Positions 56,420 to 61,601 of a stretch of DNA of 61,601 nucleotides are shown here, piece after piece. Each line of letters opens with the position of its first letter. The stretch's first letter is position 1. The stretch is taken from positions 598,697-660,297 of the forward strand of contig BFEA01000452.1 of the NCBI GenBank assembly GCA_003427395.1, written 5' to 3'. This DNA comes from Chara braunii (lineage: Eukaryota > Streptophyta > Charophyceae > Charales > Characeae). The notes below the pieces were generated by a model, which was not told where the DNA came from, did not search any database, and saw only the letters and a list, made by a program, of their open reading frames with translations. The translations under genes were made by a program, and so were the position numbers.

Positions 56420-57303
56420 CTAAAAATAAACAAATAAATAAATGTCCGGTGAGTTACCTAGCCTACTAGTCAAGCGGCATCAATAACATCTACACAAACT
56501 ATACACATTGCCTAAGTCTTATCTGATTAGTCTGCACAGAAGATTTGAGAAGAACTAACTATGGTAGATTACAGTCCTTACTCTAGTCTGTCTGTTTGGT
56601 GTCAGCAGTCGGTTAACCAACTAATCAAAATAAAAACTTAGACTAATGTGAGCAGATGTATACACAATGGATATGTCAATGATGTACAGTTGAGTTCACA
56701 ATTGGAATCCCCTTCCCCTGTATCCAACGTACCTGTGAGCATCATCAAGCTGCGGTGTCTAAGGTGTGCAACCACGGCCCACCCCTGTGCCCAAGAAGTA
56801 TGCTTATGACCAGCCTGCCCCTTTGTTTACCCTCACGTGCAACGAGCCTTACGTCTGAATGATCTGGCTGATCAGGAGGGATTTAAGGAGAGCCCCCATC
56901 TCCTCAGGAATTATTTAACGTCGCAAACAGGACGACGATCACAGCCAGTGGACAATTCAGACCCCAACCAGAAATGTTTATAGACGGTCTGGGAGCGTCT
57001 CAATAGGACTGGTCAGTCCACACACCCCTTCTATCAGTGCAGCAAAGAGCCTCAATGGACAAAGCAGCCATCGCATGCGTGTACTAATCCCATTGGGTTG
57101 GCATGGTGACCGTAACCCATGTGCTTCGACCAGGGCCCTTCAGAGGCACCGCCCTCTCCTGCCAGATGCGCCACCGGGAAGAATGTCGTCTCTCAAGATA
57201 GAGCACACACAACTCCTCACCAAAGAGAGGACACTCAAGTTGGACTCACTTCCTCACGGTAAGAAGAGATTGAGAGGGTAGATAGGGAATGGGAACAACG
57301 TAC
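56420..57303 (-). other. Candidate leader intron of element E
   Basis: A donor CAG|GTACGT (G at 57303) and an acceptor TTTATTTTTAG (AG at 56420-56421) enclose 884 bases between PBS and gag ATG. Both sites are conserved with element A (7373-8249). A TATAAACA motif lies inside near 56978. Confidence 0.4.
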
Positions 57304-57641
57304 CTGGAGATAGCTGCCCCCAACCACAGATTTCTCACCAATTGGGCTGATGTGCATTTCGATGACCGGTCAATAGCCTCGGTACCACCCACAACGCAAT
57401 GCAGTGCCGCCTCAGCCAAAATGCCACGTCAGCATACTCTCATCATCACACATACACCCGCTGTCGCCACAGCTCCCACGCTGTCGCCACAGCCTTCCAG
57501 CGGCTGGCCTCTCTACCTAGGCCCCGCTAATCAACCAGCGGCATAGTATTCTCACTTCACATGAAGCATCCTCAGCGCACCAAGTTACAATGTCACCGGT
57601 GTCAGGTAAGCGGTGATCATCAACCAGCTCCGATAACAAAT

Positions 57642-58740
57642 TGCAAGGAATATGAGTGTGAGCAATATACATAAAACCAAGTTGCGAAATCACACAGCTG
57701 AGCAAGTAGTAGTATCCCAAGTAGAGAGTACAAATGCACCGAGAAAACCATCCATAAAGAGCAATACAATGAAGTATTGAGCCAATGTCCAAGCCCGTAG
57801 GCCACACCAATACAGTATCCAGAGTCGCTCTCTCTGTCTGGCGCACAGCGCCCAGCCTACTCTACCATACTATCCTATGCTACAGCTGGTTCACACAACA
57901 GGATCACTTTGGCTCACGAAGACCAATGTACATGACTGCCCACACCATCGGCGACCTCTCTTCATGTACCAGGTACGTATCTCGTCACCCTCAATCAGAC
58001 CTTGATTACCCCACACAGTGCCTCACTACCTGAAGACCACCCGATCATCCGCTGTACCCCCTGGCGCCAAGCAGCCCGGCTATGGCCGCCTGTGCCCCGC
58101 TGCCCTGCCGCACCCCACCTCACCTCTTGCGCCCCGTCAACGCCCTTGGCAGCAGCAGCATCAAGCGAGAGCGCAGCAGCACTTCCGCATTGCCAGCGCT
58201 GGCCAGAATGCCTGGCCTGGGCTGCTTCACTTCCTTTATGGAAGTGGCAGCCTGCTGCATGCTGCGTGTGGCCTGGCTGGAAGCTTCCAGTAGCTTCCGG
58301 TTGGGCCTCAGACCCTGTGCCGAGGCCAAGACTTACAGTTGAGGGCCTGGGCTCTTTACAGTTGGGCGCGGCCTGAGTCTCCAGACTTGGGCTGTTAGCT
58401 GCATCTGCGCAGGGCCCCCGGGTAGGTGCGTCGGCTGTACTGCTTTTCCAAAGGCCGACTGCCTGCCTCTCAATGTATCGGCCCTGCTTTGTGTGTAGGT
58501 GCCCAGGCACAACTTTCGAGGCCTGGGCCAACTGAACGGCGCAGCTTAGTGAGGCTCGCGCGTTCACTCAACCAACTGACGCGCTGCAAGAGCCTGAATA
58601 CCCACATATGGAAATGTCGAATTTGGTCTGTGATGAATATTGAGGCCCGCCTTCACTTAGGGCGGGCACTTGGCTTGCTGTGGCCTTGGCCCAGAACAAT
58701 GTGATGTCTGATAGGGCCACTTGAGGGCTTGTTCCTCACA
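57642..58740 (-). repeat. 5' LTR of element E
   Basis: The minus strand runs TGTGAGGAAC (58740) to CTTGCA (57642). The PBS (TTATCGGAGCTGG-like) follows at 57639-57625. The outer flank GTCAC (58741-58745) completes the target duplication. Confidence 0.93.
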
Positions 58741-58745
58741 GTCAC

Positions 58746-59131
58746 CCAGTCACACACTGCTCTGCCACGCAGTTCCTCCTTCCCTTGGCCAGGCTCTCAC
58801 ACGTGCACTCCAGCAGCGCCGCCGCACGTCCAGCCAGCGAGAATGTGTGAAGTGAGGCAGCCTCACTTCCTTTTGTGTTGGCTGCAAGGCTCGTGGCCTG
58901 GCTGGACTGGCTGCGCCCTGGGCCCCTTCCAGAATCTGCTCGGGGCCTGACTGCCTGGGCCCTGGGCCTCAGCATCTGAGCTCCGAGCCTCAGCATCTTC
59001 AACCAACGACGGGTTGAGGCCTCCCTGTTCGTTGGAGATGCTGATTGCCTCAACCAACCCACGGGGCCCTATAACAGAGTTTCCTGTCACTATGGTCATA
59101 GGGTCCTATAAATTCCTATTATTTGCCTATA
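58746..59131. other. Sequence between elements E and J
   Basis: GC-rich, with repeated CTGGGCC and CCAGCAGCG words that recall the interiors of the LTR families, so it may be a diverged LTR remnant interrupted by E. No ends, PBS or coding region could be placed. Confidence 0.35.
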
Positions 59132-59741
59132 TGCGAGGATGTGGCTCCTTGGCACGCCTTAGGGGTCCCTTATGCAAGTAAGTGAAGGCGGGTCTAACAA
59201 ATCACGAGAGGCCGAATGCTGTCAAATTCGTATTTGGGGTGCAGGCAGTTGTGTCGCGTCAGTTGGTTGAGGGAACCCAGGACCCGAGCAGCAAATACTT
59301 TCCACGGCCTTCTAGGCCTTTCTGAAATGCAGGCCCTGGGCCACATTCGCAACAACATACACAGACAGTTGGGAGATGTAACTGAACGACGCCCACCAGC
59401 AGCAGCAGAGGCCCAGCTACCTGGGGCCTACTGGACGCTTCTGGGCGCAGGCCCAGCTCATCCAAGCCACAGGCCAGGCCAGACTCTTTCCATATAGGAA
59501 AGAGTTCGCTGCCTGGCAGCTCATTCGGGCACTTGCTAGTTTGCGGCAGCGCTGCTGGAGCGATTGCTCGCGTGCTGTTGCTAGCGCTGGGGCAAGGTGC
59601 TGTGCACGTGCGGTCGTGTGTGAATAAGGGTGCTGCTAAGGGCAGCGCCATAGCCCAGCTTCCATAGCTGGCTGGGCTTGGACATACAGCAAGGTGCAGT
59701 GGTGGTCTTCAGGTATACAGACGGAAGACAAGGGAGACAGA

Positions 59742-59772
<31 letters not shown>

Positions 59773-60124
59773 TGAGGATGATGATGTGAGGGCTCATACC
59801 TGGTATTGGCGATGGTCTGCATTGGGCGACATCTTCATGTACTTCGGTGGCTTCTGACGTCAACAGTTGCATTGTCAATTCTTAGGCAGACAGTAGCTGT
59901 GTGGGAGTAGTCTGGGCATCAAGTGCCAAGTAGGGGGAAGGGCCTGGACTCTTATGTTGGTGAAGACGAGAGTAAGCTGTCATTGACATTCAGTTTCAGT
60001 GTTACGATTCTCCATTGGTGTATTATCGGTGCAATGCTACTTTCTGGACACTGGAACTTTCTGGCTTTCAATGTGATTGTGCAATCTGGATTCTGTCATC
60101 TCGCTATTGCTAATTTTCCTTGCA
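59132..60124 (+). repeat. LTR of family J, plus orientation
   Basis: It starts TGCGAGGATGTGGC and ends CCTTGCA (60124), with a PBS next. The interior shares AAGTGAAGGCGGG and CGTCAGTTGGTTGAG with the A, C and E LTRs, so it is a related but distinct family. A (GA)n run lies at about 59750-59772. Confidence 0.75.
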
Positions 60125-61601
60125 ATTTGGTATCACAGCCGGTTCGAACTGCGCCTACTGGATCTTCGCAATAGTTGTTCGGTGCTTCGCATGTGGTATG
60201 GGGCAGTGATAAGGCTTGGGCGTTAGATGATAGGAAGCACAAGGTCACGTGGGCGCGCCGGGAAGGCTATCTGGTGACATAGGGTTGTACGCTGGATGAT
60301 GAGAACTCGCTGATATGGCATTTAAGCCGAGGTGGAACTGCATTTCACTGTTTGTTGTGCCGAGGCAGGGACCAGTCATCATAAATGCACGTCAGGTTGC
60401 CGGTGAGAAATTTGTGGTTGGGGGCATCATTTGAGGTACGTTGCTCTCTTCCTTATCTACCCTCTCCATTGCTTCTTACCGTGAGGAAGTGAGTTCTGTC
60501 TTGAGAGTCCTCTCAATGTGAGGTGTCGCGAGCGCTCAATCTTGAGAGTCGACATTCTTCCTGGGCAGAAGCTGGTGGGAGACGGGCGAAGCCTTTGAAG
60601 GGTCTTGGACGAAGAACTCGGGTCACGGTCACCATGCCAACCCGTTGGGACTAGTACACGCATGCTTTGCCGCAAGTCCTTGGTTCTGCTTGCTGCGCAA
60701 TGGAGTTCATGCTGGGCATGCCAGCCCTATAAGAGACGCTCACCAGACCGTCTATAAATATTTTTGGTGGGTTCCGGAGTGAACCCTGGCTGTGATCGTC
60801 GTCCTGTCTGCAATGCTAAATAATTCCCGAGGACCTTGGGGGCTGTCCTTAAACTGCCTCTTGATCAGCCAGATCAACCGGAAGTAAGGCTCGTTGCATG
60901 CAAGGGTATATAAAGTGCAGGGTTGGCAGGCTTAGTATAGACCTGGGGCACAGGGGTGGGCCGGATTGCACACCTCTAGACACGCTGCTCAACCAGATGC
61001 TCAGGACGTCAACCCAAGTCTGGAAGCTGTTCACTGTGGAACAAATTAGATAAACTGCCATTCAGCATGCATCTGCAATGACTTGCTGGTTCTACAGCCG
61101 GTGACTCGTCGACCCGAGGCTGTAGCATAAGTAGGATAGATTTGCTATTTTGTTTGGCTGAAGGCTAACCGAGAGATTTGCCTGTGGGAAAAACTCGTGA
61201 GGGACATATCTGCAAATTCGAGAAAATTGCAGGCCCAAAACTCGTGAGGGACATATCTGTAAATTCGAGAAAATTGAAGGCCCAAAACTCGTGAGGGACA
61301 TATCTGTAAATTCGAGAAAATTGCAGGCCCACACTAACTTGGACTTCCTACAGCTTCCCTAACTGCAGAATAGCAGACCTGGCCTACCACTAGGATAGAA
61401 AGGCCTACGGGTGTTATGAACATGATTGTCTGCCGAAATTTGATCAACACTCACTCACAGGAACTCCCGTACACGCCCATACATGCACAGAAGGAAGGGG
61501 AGAGGTAGTGGAGTATCACACCACCCAACAAAAAGAAACGCAGCGGAAGACTCAGGGGAGCGAAGTGACAGAATACACAGACAGTGAATTCTCTCCACAC
61601 A
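60125..61601 (+). mobile_element. PBS and leader of element J, truncated by the window edge
   Basis: TGGTATCACAGCCGG begins at 60128. 60290-60990 aligns with the A and E leaders: GAGAAATTTGTGGTTGGGGGC, the donor-like AGGTACGTTG at 60434, and a TATAAATA motif (about 60753). After 61020 it diverges and contains a 47-bp tandem repeat. gag is expected right of the window. Confidence 0.75.
61190..61330. repeat. 47-bp tandem repeat, three copies
   Basis: Units start AAAACTCGTGAGGGACATAT at 61190, 61237 and 61284 and end GGCCC. They differ at one to three bases. The minus-strand ORF through it is a repeat artefact. Confidence 0.95.

Larger units (their letters stand above)
49768..58740 (-). mobile_element. 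Element E: complete Ty3/gypsy chromovirus with both LTRs and TSD GTCAC
   Basis: On the minus strand: 5' LTR 58740-57642, PBS 57639-57625, leader to 56352, gag 56351-54537, pol to about 50878, polypurine tract 50877-50865, 3' LTR 50864-49768. GTCAC is present at 49763-49767 and 58741-58745, a perfect 5-bp target-site duplication. The LTRs are 1097 and 1099 bp. It is the best-preserved element by structure, though gag and pol carry stops and RT has a catalytic change, so it is not coding-competent. Confidence 0.93.

Noticed and set aside
49768-58567. Paired ORFs starting MNARASLSCAVQ in both E LTRs (50242-50691 and 57995-58567)
   Set aside because: Identical because the LTRs are identical there; no codon-level signal or domain, so treated as LTR shadows rather than a regulatory protein.

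Overview
This looks like heterochromatin-like nuclear DNA from a very repeat-rich plant-lineage genome. The primer-binding sites are plant type (TGGTATCAGAGC-like, initiator-Met tRNA), the retrotransposons are Ty3/gypsy chromoviruses with chromodomain tails, and a U2 snRNA copy is present. The style resembles the charophyte alga Chara braunii, but that is a recollection and cannot be confirmed here. I see no intact host protein gene. Two N gaps (20458-20532, 47841-48616) and one single N (33561) mark it as a draft scaffold.

Layout. 1-2099: leader and LTR of a minus-strand element (family C) inserted in half of a family-D LTR. 2216-3389: a U2 snRNA retropseudogene (poly-A tail, 15-bp target duplication) split by a solo LTR of family G. 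3632-14886: element A (plus strand). Its 5' LTR is split by a solo family-D LTR, its gag is partly inverted and its pol is broken. 15600-16705: a 3' LINE fragment. About 17100-19345: LTR end, PBS and gag remnant of another element. 19400-22850: a dense block of hairpins, a roughly 2-kb palindrome, a hAT-like MITE and a divergent 26-bp array. 23429-26678: 5'-truncated element G with its 3' LTR. 27963-29826: a minus-strand LINE fragment. 29827-34595: 5'-truncated element C. 34596-44805: element D, with a further solo LTR-like element in its 3' LTR. 44811-49762: mostly low-copy sequence and microsatellites with a few candidate exons. 49768-58740: element E (minus strand), complete with both LTRs and a perfect 5-bp target duplication. 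59132-61601: LTR and leader of element J, running off the window.

How it fits together. Nested insertions give a relative chronology: U2 pseudogene before the G solo LTR; element A before the D solo LTR; element D before element C and before the 1.6-kb insert. The two halves of the C-in-D nest lie in opposite orientation at 272-2099 and 29827-35156 and share target-site duplications. This points to an inversion of at least 29 kb, or to a misassembly. Elements A and E conserve a GGGAAAC slippery heptamer at the gag/pol junction, with pol open in the -1 frame. Most integrase tails carry an AT-hook-like RGRP motif beside the chromodomain. The elements are inactive: stops, frameshifts and damaged RT or integrase catalytic residues are common.
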